A DNA stretch of 64,000 nt. Origin: Pseudomonas japonica (GTDB lineage: Bacteria > Pseudomonadota > Gammaproteobacteria > Pseudomonadales > Pseudomonadaceae). The notes below the pieces were generated by a model. The model was not told the DNA's origin. It was given only the letters and a program-made list of their open reading frames with translations, and searched no databases. A program made the position numbers and the translations under genes. Within the stretch, counting starts at the first letter, position 1; each line of letters begins with the position of its first letter. Below, piece by piece: positions 36,377 through 44,581 of this stretch. Where the stretch lies: NCBI RefSeq assembly GCF_013522925.1, contig NZ_JAAMQU010000006.1, positions 1 through 64,000 on the forward strand, given 5' to 3'.

Positions 36377-37177
36377 TTATCTGCGGGTACGCGTACAATT
36401 CGCCTTGAGCCAGGCCTTGGGGGTGCAGCCGGTATGGGCGCGGAAGGTCTTGTAGAACGCCGAGGTGGAGTTGAAACCCGCACTGGCGGCCAGCTCATCC
36501 ACCGCGGCCCCCTCGCCTTCCTCGGCCAGGCGCCGCAGCAGGGACGCCAGCCGCGCCTGATTCACGTAGCGGTAGAAGCTTTGGCCAAGCACCTGATTGA
36601 GCAGGTAAGACATCTGGTTACGGCTGTACCCCGTGGCGGCCGCGACGGCCTGCAGGTCCAGCTCAGGATCGAGAAACGGCTGCTGGCGTTGGAAGTAGTC
36701 GTCCAGGTCTCGCGCCATATAGCTCAGCTGCCGCGGGGAAAGCCCTAGCTTGCTGATCGCCGGGGCGCGGCTAGCTTGGCTGGCGCCCGGCGCCTCACGC
36801 ACCAGGGAGGCGTATTCGTTGATACGCCAGATCAGCCCTTCTCGCACGGTAATTGCCTCGCTGGACCGGAACACCACGCGCTGCCCCCCGCCTTGGAGCG
36901 CGGTCTGGTACTGGATAAACGCTGTGTCGCCATCCACCCGAATGCGATCGGTATGCTCCAGGTATTCGTCGGGGTGGCGTGGGAGGGTTTGGGTGACGTA
37001 GGCGCGCAAGTCCTGAAGGGCCAAGGTGCGGTTCTGGAAGAAGTCGTTGTACCGGATGTCCGGATGGTACAGCGCAAGGATCGCCTCCAGGTCACGGTGT
37101 TTCCAGGCCATGTGATAGGCCAGAACGGTGGATTGGGTCTGGAGCGCGCTTGCGTCTGGCATCTGCTGTGCGTTCAT
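36377..37177 (-). CDS. AraC-family regulator with NTF2/SnoaL-like sensor
   Basis: A 266-residue protein with an unusual fusion. Residues about 15-130 look like an NTF2/SnoaL-like domain (YHMAWKHRDLEAILALYHPD, then IRYNDFF). Residues about 155-262 are an AraC helix-turn-helix domain with both motifs (VAAATGYSRNQMSYLLNQVL and ELAASAGFNSTSAFYKTF, then HTGCTPKAW). The small alpha-beta barrel probably binds the inducer in place of the usual cupin. It lies 57 bp upstream of the PuuB-like oxidase gene on the same strand and is likely its regulator. Confidence 0.85.
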   Translation of the reverse strand: MNAQQMPDASALQTQSTVLAYHMAWKHRDLEAILALYHPDIRYNDFFQNRTLALQDLRAYVTQTLPRHPDEYLEHTDRIRVDGDTAFIQYQTALQGGGQRVVFRSSEAITVREGLIWRINEYASLVREAPGASQASRAPAISKLGLSPRQLSYMARDLDDYFQRQQPFLDPELDLQAVAAATGYSRNQMSYLLNQVLGQSFYRYVNQARLASLLRRLAEEGEGAAVDELAASAGFNSTSAFYKTFRAHTGCTPKAWLKANCTRTRR

Positions 37178-37250
37178 TCAAAACGGAAGGGGTGTGCAAA
37201 GTATGCCTCATCGGCCGCATGGCCTGACATTCACCTCTAAATTGCATATT

Positions 37251-37286
37251 TAACCTAAATGGTCATGCACTTGTTTTATAACCTAA
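37251..37286 (+). promoter_or_regulatory. Two TAACCTAA boxes upstream of the SsuD-like gene
   Basis: TAACCTAA occurs at 37251-37258 and again at 37279-37286, exactly 28 bp apart. The first directly follows GCATATTT (37244-37251). The same octamer stands before two other sulfur transcription units in this window. Candidate binding sites for a sulfur-starvation activator. Confidence 0.55.
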
Positions 37287-37325
37287 GCACTAATCAGTAT
37301 TTCCCACCCGTTATCGCTCTCCCCT

Positions 37326-37361
37326 AAGGTGCGTTCTCGCCCGGGCGCCTCGGCGCACCTT
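37326..37361 (+). promoter_or_regulatory. Leader hairpin just before the SsuD-like gene
   Basis: AAGGTGCG (37326-37333) pairs perfectly with CGCACCTT (37354-37361), with the palindrome CGCCCGGGCG (37338-37347) inside the loop. The 3' arm ends six bases before the Shine-Dalgarno AGGAAGGAG (37367-37375). If transcribed, it is placed to affect translation or early termination. Confidence 0.5.
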
Positions 37362-37381
37362 TACCCAGGAAGGAGTGGTAC

Positions 37382-38467
37382 ATGAGCGTTGAATTCATCG
37401 GCTATATCGGCACCCAGCAGGCCTCGGAAATCCACCCGCGCAGCGGCCAGGTTATCCAGCCCGAATACGTGGAAAAGGTTGCCAAGGCCCATGAAGCGGC
37501 AGGCTTTGATCGGGCACTGATCGCCTACCATTCCAACAGCCCGGACAGCGCCTTTGTTGCGGCGCACGCAGCGAGCGTGACAACAAAGCTGAAGTTCCTT
37601 GTCGCTCATCGCCCGGGTTTCATTCAGCCGACCGTCGCGGCCCGGCAGTTCATCACCCTGGACACCTTCAATGGCGGGCGTACGGCGGTGCACATCATCA
37701 CCGGCGGGGATGATCAGGAGCTACGCGCGGACGGCAGCTTCATCGACAAGGACGCGCGCTATGCGCGAACGGATGAGTACCTGAGCGTGCTGCGCCAGGA
37801 ATGGTCCAGCGAAAAGCCCTTCGACCATCAGGGCGAGTATTACCGGTACGAAGGCGCGTTCTCCGAAGCGAAGTCGCCGCAGCAGCCGCACATTCCGTTG
37901 TACTTCGGCGGCTCTTCGGCGGCGGCAATCGAGGTGGCCGGCAAGCATGCCGACGTGTATGCCCTCTGGGGCGAAACCTACGAACAGGTACGAGAGGTGG
38001 TGCAGCAGGTGCGCGCCGAAGCCGCGAAGCATGGCCGCACTGTGCGTTTCAGCTTGTCACTGCGGCCGATCCTGGCCGAAACCGAGGACAAGGCATGGGC
38101 ACGGGCCGAGCGCATTCTGGAGCAAGCCAAGGCCCTGGCCGAAGCAAAGGGTTTTGTGCGCCAGGAGCCGGCAAACGAAGGCTCGCGCCGATTGCTGGCC
38201 GCCGCCGCGCAAGGTGCCCGCCTGGATAAACGCCTGTGGACCGGCATCGCGGGGCTGCTGGGTGCGAAAGGGAACTCGACCGCGCTGGTAGGGACCGCCG
38301 AGCAAGTCGCCGAGGCGCTGCTGGACTACTACGACTTGGGGATCAATACCTTCCTGATCCGCGGGTTCGACCCGCTGGAAGACGCCATCGAGTATGGCAA
38401 GCGATTGATTCCGCTGACCCGGGAGTTGGTTGCCAAGCGGGAGGGTGCGGCGGTCAAGGTGGCGTGA
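37382..38467 (+). CDS. SsuD-like FMN-dependent alkanesulfonate monooxygenase
   Basis: A 361-residue luciferase-like flavin monooxygenase. Its motifs follow SsuD: LKFLVAHRPGFIQPTVAARQ, HIITGGDDQELRADG and IPLYFGGSSAAAIEVAGKHAD. It should use reduced FMN and oxygen to release sulfite from an alkanesulfonate, leaving an aldehyde. It is shorter and differently ended than the NtaA/DszA-type enzymes elsewhere in the window. Strong Shine-Dalgarno (AGGAAGGAG). Two TAACCTAA boxes and a leader hairpin precede it. No SsuE-type flavin reductase or ABC genes follow; a convergent LysR regulator gene does. Confidence 0.92.
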   Translation: MSVEFIGYIGTQQASEIHPRSGQVIQPEYVEKVAKAHEAAGFDRALIAYHSNSPDSAFVAAHAASVTTKLKFLVAHRPGFIQPTVAARQFITLDTFNGGRTAVHIITGGDDQELRADGSFIDKDARYARTDEYLSVLRQEWSSEKPFDHQGEYYRYEGAFSEAKSPQQPHIPLYFGGSSAAAIEVAGKHADVYALWGETYEQVREVVQQVRAEAAKHGRTVRFSLSLRPILAETEDKAWARAERILEQAKALAEAKGFVRQEPANEGSRRLLAAAAQGARLDKRLWTGIAGLLGAKGNSTALVGTAEQVAEALLDYYDLGINTFLIRGFDPLEDAIEYGKRLIPLTRELVAKREGAAVKVA

Positions 38468-38492
38468 GCCCCAGCCCAACTTCAGGGGCTCA
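38465..38492. terminator. Hairpin between the SsuD-like gene and the convergent LysR gene
   Basis: TGAGCCCC (38465-38472) and GGGGCTCA (38485-38492) form a perfect 8-bp stem with a 12-base loop. It includes the monooxygenase stop codon and lies before the 3' end of the LysR gene. Confidence 0.6.
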
Positions 38493-38503
38493 GATCATAA
38501 CCC

Positions 38504-39409
38504 TCAAGCCGCATCCCGCTCCTGCTTCAACGACTGGGCCACCCATTCCCCGAAGGCATTCACCGCCGCCTGCAGGTTGCCAAGGAAGCGTGGGTAGATC
38601 AGCCATAAATCCATCACCGGTTTGAAATCCTTCAGTGGCAGCACCGCCAGGTTTTCGTAATGGGCGCTACGTTCGAGCAGTGGCCGGGGCACCAGGCCCA
38701 GGCCCATGCCGTCAGCCACAAGCCCCAGTTGCAGCTCGGTGCCAAAAGTTTCGAGGTTCACTTTCAGGCTCAGGCCCTGGTCTGCGAGGGTGCGTTGCAA
38801 CCCGGCGCGGAAGCCGCAGCCATCGGGGTTCAGCACCCAGCCACGGTCGTAGCAATCGGCAAGCTTGATCGGCTTTTTCGGCAGGTCGGCCTTGGCGCAC
38901 ACAGCCACCAGCTCAAGCTTGCCGATTGACTCACCTACGATGTTTTCCGCAAACACCTTACCCGCCGGGAACAGCGCCGCGGCCGCGTCCAGCTCGCCGC
39001 GCTCGATCTTGCTCACCAGGTTCGCGCCCCAGCCGGTAACCACTTGCGCACGCAGGTCCGGAAACTGCCCGCGCAGGTGTTTGAGCGCATTGAGCAGCAC
39101 GATGTCGCCGATGGTTTGCGGCACGCCCAGGCGCAATACACCGCTGGGGGGCGTATCCAGCGCCACCAGGTCGCGCAGGCCATCCATTTCACGCAGGATC
39201 GCCAGGCACTTCTGGTACACCTGCATGCCAATGGCGGTGGGCTTCAGTGGCTTGGTGTTGCGGTCGAACAACTCCACGCCCAGCGCCTGCTCCAGGTTTT
39301 GTACCCGGCGCGTAATGGCCGGCTGGGTCAGCGCGAGGGAATCGGCGGCCTGGCTGATGGATTGGCAACGCACCACGGCGACAAATGCATCGATGTCATC
39401 GGTTTTCAT
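38504..39409 (-). CDS. LysR-family transcriptional regulator
   Basis: A 301-residue LysR regulator. The N-terminal winged helix is MKTDDIDAFVAVVRCQSISQ, followed by AADSLALTQPAITRRVQNLE; the rest is the usual periplasmic-binding-like effector domain. I start at ATG 39409 because the conserved domain begins there; the frame is open another 39 codons. It is convergent with the SsuD-like gene, and a LysR gene also neighbours related sulfur clusters in pseudomonads, so it may sense sulfur status, but it lacks the sequence features I associate with CysB. Confidence 0.9.
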   Translation of the reverse strand: MKTDDIDAFVAVVRCQSISQAADSLALTQPAITRRVQNLEQALGVELFDRNTKPLKPTAIGMQVYQKCLAILREMDGLRDLVALDTPPSGVLRLGVPQTIGDIVLLNALKHLRGQFPDLRAQVVTGWGANLVSKIERGELDAAAALFPAGKVFAENIVGESIGKLELVAVCAKADLPKKPIKLADCYDRGWVLNPDGCGFRAGLQRTLADQGLSLKVNLETFGTELQLGLVADGMGLGLVPRPLLERSAHYENLAVLPLKDFKPVMDLWLIYPRFLGNLQAAVNAFGEWVAQSLKQERDAA

Positions 39410-39816
39410 TCTTGGTACACATGGTAAAGGGCGGATAAGATAGGTAAAAAACATAATATCCAGTGGCGCGTCAAGGCCAGCTGCCGGTCGCGAGCTGGGA
39501 TAAACACCGCGCGGATGAACTCGCATACAACCCGAGCGGCTTGCGCGCGTGTTTCGACGTTTCGTTGGTACCTAGGCCCACTTACTCATATAGGTGTCAA
39601 CAGCGGGGCAAGTTACGATTGGCAGTCGGGTTTCTACCAAAGCGCCAGTCTTTTCTCTGTACAACTTGACGCCGTTAAATTGGCAAGAAAGTAACCTCCA
39701 TAACAGATTCGTCCAGCATTTACGTTCCGAACCGGGAACAGCCTTGCCTAACGCTCAAGCGCTCCTATATTCACAATCGGTTCTGGCGAGTTTCCTCTGC
39801 TGACAAGGTAAATCCC
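39410..39816. other. 407-bp intergenic region between LysR and pqiA
   Basis: No gene, repeat or strong hairpin seen. The stretch has more A and T than its surroundings and should hold divergent promoters for the LysR gene and the pqi operon. TTGACG at 39666 is a passable -35 sequence but its spaced partner is weak. Confidence 0.5.
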
Positions 39817-40413
39817 ATGACGGATTTTCCCCCGCTGATCATTTGTGAATACTGCGACTCGGTCTATGGCAGCGCTCGGCTCAAAAAGCATCAGAAAGCC
39901 ATTTGCCAGTGTTGTGGCGCCGTTATTCAGCGGCCCACAAGCATCACACTGGAACAACGCCTGGCCTTATGCCTGACCGCAGGCATATTGCTCGCGCTTG
40001 CCAATTTTTTCCCGATAATCAGCATCAATTTGAAAGGTCTACACAATGCCGCGACATTGTGGGATTCGGTGGTCGCACTTAGCGACGGGCCGATCACGTT
40101 CATAGCGCTGATCGCCGCCATCGCGATCATTGTGGCGCCGGTGATTCAGGTATTGCTGTTGCTATGGGTGGTGACCTTCGCCCTGGCCGGCAGGCGGTCA
40201 CCTGCATTCATGCTCTGCATGCGCGCGTTGGAATCACTCAGGCCCTGGAGCATGCTCGAAGTCTGCTTGCTTGGTGCTCTGGTGGCAGTGGTCAAGCTTG
40301 CGGGGCTGTTGGACGTCATCCCTGGCATCGGCCTGCTGGCGCTGGCGGCATTGAGCGTGCTGATGATCAAGATCGCGGGAAAAGACGTCCGCGCTCTGTG
40401 GGCAACTCTATGA
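39817..40413 (+). CDS. pqiA: PqiA N-terminal-half protein (paraquat-inducible protein A)
   Basis: A 198-residue inner-membrane protein. It opens with a zinc-ribbon-like pair of CxxC motifs (CEYCDSVY and CQCCGAVI) and then four hydrophobic helices of the PqiA family. It equals one half of the E. coli PqiA protein, which anchors the PqiB lipid-transport tunnel. Its stop overlaps the start of a second PqiA-type gene (ATGA). Operon pqiA1-pqiA2-pqiB-pqiC. Confidence 0.9.
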   Translation: MTDFPPLIICEYCDSVYGSARLKKHQKAICQCCGAVIQRPTSITLEQRLALCLTAGILLALANFFPIISINLKGLHNAATLWDSVVALSDGPITFIALIAAIAIIVAPVIQVLLLLWVVTFALAGRRSPAFMLCMRALESLRPWSMLEVCLLGALVAVVKLAGLLDVIPGIGLLALAALSVLMIKIAGKDVRALWATL

Positions 40414-41045
40414 GCGGCCTGCCCACAGCCAATGAGCTTGAGCTATGCCTGTGCCATGGTTGTGGGCTTGCCTGCGACATGCGAGACGAGCCACTGCGTT
40501 GCAACCGCTGCAGCGCGCCTCTTCATCGGCTTAAACCCCGCTCGTTGAACCGCACCTGGGCGTATCTCATTGCCGCACTGGTGCTCTATGTTCCTGCGAA
40601 CCTTCTGCCGGTGATGAACACCAGCATGCTTGGCAAGGGCACGGACAGCACCATCATCAGCGGAGTACTGGAGTTCTGGGAGGCCGGCGCCTGGGATATT
40701 GCCCTGATCATCTTTATCGCAAGTATTGGGGTGCCAGGGATCAAGTTCGGCGCGCTGACCTTACTTCTTTTAACAGCTCAGCGAGGCAGCCAATGGGCGT
40801 GTCGCCAGCGCTCTAAACTGTTCCGGTTCGTAGAAGTGGTGGGCTATTGGTCCATGCTCGATGTTGTTGTGGTGGCTCTGGTCGCGGCGCTGGTCAAGTT
40901 TCAGGCCCTGGGAACTATCGAGCCGCGCGCAGGCATTTTATTCTTTGGGATGGTGGTGGTACTCACCATGCTCGCAGCCATGAGCTTCGACCCTCGCTTG
41001 ATCTGGCAGGGATACCACGCCCGAGGGGCTAGCGATGAAGCGTGA
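40410..41045 (+). CDS. PqiA C-terminal-half protein
   Basis: A 211-residue inner-membrane protein with its own CxxC pairs (CHGCGLACD and CNRCSAPL) and four hydrophobic helices, the first LIAALVLYVPANLLPVMNTS. Together with the preceding protein it makes up a full PqiA split between two genes that overlap by four bases. Its end overlaps the pqiB start by 11 bp, so the whole operon is tightly coupled. Confidence 0.9.
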   Translation: MSGLPTANELELCLCHGCGLACDMRDEPLRCNRCSAPLHRLKPRSLNRTWAYLIAALVLYVPANLLPVMNTSMLGKGTDSTIISGVLEFWEAGAWDIALIIFIASIGVPGIKFGALTLLLLTAQRGSQWACRQRSKLFRFVEVVGYWSMLDVVVVALVAALVKFQALGTIEPRAGILFFGMVVVLTMLAAMSFDPRLIWQGYHARGASDEA

Positions 41046-42672
41046 GGGCGCCGGCCCACTCCCGCCCGGAGAGATCAAGACCTCCAAGGGCTGGAGCGTG
41101 TCACTCGTGTGGATCGTACCGATCATTGCCTTGCTGGTAGGTATTTCACTGCTGGTCCACAACCACCTGCAAGCCGGGCCAGTCATCACCCTCACCTTCA
41201 AGACAGGCCAAGGCCTTACGGCGGAAAAAACCGAGGTCAAATATCGCAATGTAGTGATCGGTCACGTGTCGGAAGTCGAGCTCAGCGAAGACCAGAAGAG
41301 TGTCATCGCCACAGTGAAACTGGCCAAGCGCGCGGAGAACTTCACCCGGGAAGACTCACGATTCTGGGTGGTCCGGCCACGTATTGGCGCCGGGGGCGTT
41401 TCGGGCATCGACACGTTGCTTTCCGGTGATTTCATCGGCGCCGACGTCGGCATGGCCGACCGCCGCATCAAACACTTCACAGGCCTTGAGGTTCCGCCGC
41501 CGCTCACCTACGGCGAACCCGGCAAGCGCTTCACGCTGCATACCAAAGACCTGGGCTCGCTGGATATCGGCTCGCCGGTGTACTACCGCAAGATCCCTGT
41601 AGGCCAGGTGGTGGCGTATGCATTGGGCAAGGACGGTGACGGCGTTGAAATCGACGTATTCATCAACGCGCCCAACGACGCCTACGTCACTGAAAACACT
41701 CGCTTCTGGAACGCCAGCGGCATCGACATCGGAGTGGGCGCCAACGGTTTCACCCTGAAAACTGAATCGTTGTCGTCCGTGTTGGTGGGCGGCATTGCCT
41801 TTCGAGCCCCTGAGTACAGCCGCCAGAGCCCCATGGCCAACGAGCAGACCCGTTTCGACCTGCTGGCAGACGAGCAAACCGCCCTGGCCCCGCCCCTGGG
41901 CAAGGCGCAATACATGAGTTTGCGTTTCACCCAGGCACTGCGAGGCCTGAAGATCGACGCGCCGGTAGAATTCCAAGGGCTGCAAATTGGCAAAGTAGTT
42001 TCAATAGACCTCGACTTCGAGCCCGGCAACGACAAGTTTCCAATTATCGTAGGCATAGCCATCTACCCGCAAAGCCTGGGCCGGGCCCATAGCCGCATGT
42101 TGCAGGTGCTCGACCATGACCCTGCCGATGAGCGCGGGGGCATCGATATTATCCGCAGCTTCGTAGAGCACGGCTTGCGTGCCCAGGCACGAACCGGCAA
42201 CCTGCTGACCGGCCAACTGTACATCTCGCTGGATTTCTATCCGAACGCCCAGAAAGTAGCGTTCGATATCAACGCCCGGCCTGTGGTGCTGCCCACTATT
42301 GCGGGCAGCCTGGACCAGCTGCAAGCACAGCTGCAAGCAGTGGTAGAGAAAATTGCTCGCCTGCCGCTGGACCGCATCGCCGCCAACCTCGATAGCAGCC
42401 TGAGCGGGTTAAGCGGCGTTCTCAACCAGTTCAGCGGTAAAACCTTGCCGGCGGTCCAGACCTCTTTGGCCGACGTCAGTAACACGTTGAAAACCGCTAA
42501 CTCCGCGCTTTCCGAAGATTCACCGCAGCGGGAGCAACTGAGCGAAGCAATCAACGAATTGGGGCGCACTTCCCGGTCGCTACGTGAACTGTCCGAATAT
42601 CTGAATCGGCACCCCGAGTCGCCAATCCGTGGTCGAGCGAAAAACGCGCCTTTCGAAAATCAGCCACCTTGA
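41035..42672 (+). CDS. pqiB: PqiB, MCE-domain lipid-transport tunnel protein
   Basis: A 545-residue protein, the same length as E. coli PqiB. One N-terminal membrane helix (VSLVWIVPIIALLVGISLLV), then three MCE domains (about 45-135, 160-225 and 285-390; the first reads LTFKTGQGLTAEKTEVKYRN) and a C-terminal helical region (about 420-520). PqiB hexamers stack into a tube across the periplasm for lipid movement between membranes. It overlaps pqiA2 by 11 bp and ends 22 bp before pqiC. Confidence 0.93.
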   Translation: MKREGAGPLPPGEIKTSKGWSVSLVWIVPIIALLVGISLLVHNHLQAGPVITLTFKTGQGLTAEKTEVKYRNVVIGHVSEVELSEDQKSVIATVKLAKRAENFTREDSRFWVVRPRIGAGGVSGIDTLLSGDFIGADVGMADRRIKHFTGLEVPPPLTYGEPGKRFTLHTKDLGSLDIGSPVYYRKIPVGQVVAYALGKDGDGVEIDVFINAPNDAYVTENTRFWNASGIDIGVGANGFTLKTESLSSVLVGGIAFRAPEYSRQSPMANEQTRFDLLADEQTALAPPLGKAQYMSLRFTQALRGLKIDAPVEFQGLQIGKVVSIDLDFEPGNDKFPIIVGIAIYPQSLGRAHSRMLQVLDHDPADERGGIDIIRSFVEHGLRAQARTGNLLTGQLYISLDFYPNAQKVAFDINARPVVLPTIAGSLDQLQAQLQAVVEKIARLPLDRIAANLDSSLSGLSGVLNQFSGKTLPAVQTSLADVSNTLKTANSALSEDSPQREQLSEAINELGRTSRSLRELSEYLNRHPESPIRGRAKNAPFENQPP

Positions 42673-42694
42673 CCGTTCAATGGAGCGAGCCCGC

Positions 42695-43261
42695 ATGCGC
42701 ACTTCCCTGGTGGCGTTGTTCACATCGCTTGTCTTGCTTGCGGGTTGTCGCAGCGCGCCGGTGCACTATCACACGCTGACGCCTTTGCTATCAGGCCCTG
42801 CACGAACCGTGCAGCCTACTGGCAATCTGCTGATCGAACGCGTGACGGTGCCCGCGCAGGTTGATCGCACTCAAATCGTGGTCCGTCAGGGCGTTCATGG
42901 GCTGGCCATACTTGAAACCGACTGGTGGGGTGCAAGCCTCGCCGACGAACTCCAGGGCGCGCTGGTAGACCAGCTTAACCGACACCCCGCTCCGGCCAGC
43001 AAGACCTCCCTGCGCGTTGATGTCCAGCGTTTCGACCTAGTGCCGGGCCGTTACGCCTTGCTTGATGTCAAATGGCGCCTGCGCACGAAGCGGTTGACTG
43101 ACAGCGCGACCACGGAACTCAACTGCCAAGGCATTATGCAATCGCCTGCGGGCGAATCGGTGGATGACCTGGTCACGGCGCAGCAGGCTAATGTGCAAGC
43201 AATCGCGGCGATGATAAGCGAGTTCACCCAGGCCAGTTGCAAGCTTCCATATGGGAACTGA
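42695..43261 (+). CDS. pqiC: PqiC-type outer-membrane lipoprotein
   Basis: A 188-residue lipoprotein: signal peptide with lipobox LLAGC, and the ABC-type transport auxiliary lipoprotein domain (YHTLTPLLSG, then LLIERVTVPAQVDR). In E. coli PqiC forms an octameric ring at the outer membrane to receive the PqiB tunnel. I start at ATG 42695, six bases after GGAGCGA, which gives a normal lipoprotein signal; upstream in-frame codons would add an atypical charged extension. Confidence 0.9.
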   Translation: MRTSLVALFTSLVLLAGCRSAPVHYHTLTPLLSGPARTVQPTGNLLIERVTVPAQVDRTQIVVRQGVHGLAILETDWWGASLADELQGALVDQLNRHPAPASKTSLRVDVQRFDLVPGRYALLDVKWRLRTKRLTDSATTELNCQGIMQSPAGESVDDLVTAQQANVQAIAAMISEFTQASCKLPYGN

Positions 43262-43363
43262 AGACAACTGCCGTTTGCAAACACCGGATTAACGGTAGGC
43301 CCTTGGCCTGAATCGTAACTACGCTGTTCTGCATGACATCTACGGACAGTAGAGGTTCACTCG

Positions 43364-44581
43364 ATGGCTAACGCAGTCAGAGCTCATCCGGGCATGCCGT
43401 TAGCCCTGTTGATAGGAATATCGACGCTTCTTGCCGGATGTGGCAAGGAGCCCGCTCCCCCAACTCGCCTTGCCCCCGACGTGACCGTGATGACGGTCAC
43501 CGCCCGCGATACCCCGGTAATTTTCGAATTCGTAGCCCAGACCCAGAGTTCCCGTGAGGTGGAGATCCGCGCGCGTGTTGCCGGCTTTCTGGACCGTCGC
43601 CTATACACAGAGGGGGACCTGGTGAAAGCCGGGCAGACGCTGTTCCAGATGGACCGCAAGCCCTTTGAAGCCGCTTTGACCTCGGCCCAGGGGCAAATGG
43701 CACAGCAGCAGGCCCGCTATGAAGTGGCCAAGGCTACCCTGGCCCGCATACGTCCGCTGGCAGCGCAAAACGCGGTCAGCAAGATGGATCTGGACAATGC
43801 CGTTGGCTCGGAGCGCGAGACCCGTGCCGCGGTCCTTGCCGCCGAAGGTGCCGTGCGCACCGCTCAACTGAACCTCAGCTACACCACCATCACCTCCCCT
43901 CTTGGCGGCGTTTCAAGTGATGCTAAAAAACAGGAAGGCAGCTACGTCACGCCGGGCGAGTCCGGCTTGCTGACTTCCGTGGCCCAGATGGACCCCATGT
44001 ATGTCAATTTCAGCCTGTCGGAAAACGAAACGCTCAAGTACCGCGACGAAATCGCAGCTGGACGCCTGGTATTTCCGGCCCGCAGTGATTTTGTCGTTGA
44101 GGTCGTGCTCGCGGACGGCACCGTAGCGCCTGAAAAGGGCAAAGTGAGTTTCCTTGCGCCTTCCTTCAGCCAGGAGACCGGTACGTTCATGGTCAGGGCG
44201 GTGCTCGCCAACCCCACGGGCCTGCTTCGCCCCGGCCAGTTCGTGCGTGCCCTGGCCAAGGGCGCCGTCCGCCCGAACGCCATACTGGTCCCGCAGAAGG
44301 CGGTGCTGGAAGGCGCGAAAAGCCATTTTGTGTGGATCGTTGACGGTCAGGGGAAGGCTGAGCAGCGGATTGTGGAGGTTGGCGAATGGCAGGGTGATAA
44401 CTGGTTTATCAGTAACGGCCTGCGGACCGGTGAACGCATTGTGGTAGACGGCGCGCTGAGGGTTACTGCAGGAGGGGCGATCAACATTGTCGAGGCGCCT
44501 GAACCAGGCTCCGCTGGCACCTCCCCTGCGAAGACAGCAGGGGCCGATTTATCAGGCGCCGCCCGCGGAAGCCGCCAATGA
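43364..44581 (+). CDS. RND efflux periplasmic adaptor (MexA/AcrA family)
   Basis: A 405-residue lipoprotein-type adaptor (lipobox LLAGC) with the lipoyl/barrel-sandwich motif (ARVAGFLDRRLYTEGDLVKAGQ), a coiled-coil hairpin and the beta-barrel and membrane-proximal domains. It links the inner-membrane pump to the outer-membrane channel. Its stop overlaps the pump gene start (ATGA), as in other operons of this type. No local repressor gene accompanies the operon. About 100 bp separate it from pqiC. Confidence 0.94.
   Translation: MANAVRAHPGMPLALLIGISTLLAGCGKEPAPPTRLAPDVTVMTVTARDTPVIFEFVAQTQSSREVEIRARVAGFLDRRLYTEGDLVKAGQTLFQMDRKPFEAALTSAQGQMAQQQARYEVAKATLARIRPLAAQNAVSKMDLDNAVGSERETRAAVLAAEGAVRTAQLNLSYTTITSPLGGVSSDAKKQEGSYVTPGESGLLTSVAQMDPMYVNFSLSENETLKYRDEIAAGRLVFPARSDFVVEVVLADGTVAPEKGKVSFLAPSFSQETGTFMVRAVLANPTGLLRPGQFVRALAKGAVRPNAILVPQKAVLEGAKSHFVWIVDGQGKAEQRIVEVGEWQGDNWFISNGLRTGERIVVDGALRVTAGGAINIVEAPEPGSAGTSPAKTAGADLSGAARGSRQ

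Noticed and set aside
37382..38467. Assignment of the SsuD-like gene as SfnG (dimethylsulfone monooxygenase)
   Set aside because: The N-terminus and active-site loops follow SsuD; the motifs I recall for SfnG (VSGWFKGEF and others) are missing.
39666..39694. Sigma-70 promoter for the pqi operon
   Set aside because: TTGACG is a fair -35, but the sequence at the correct spacing (AAGTAA) is a poor -10, so I do not list it as a feature.
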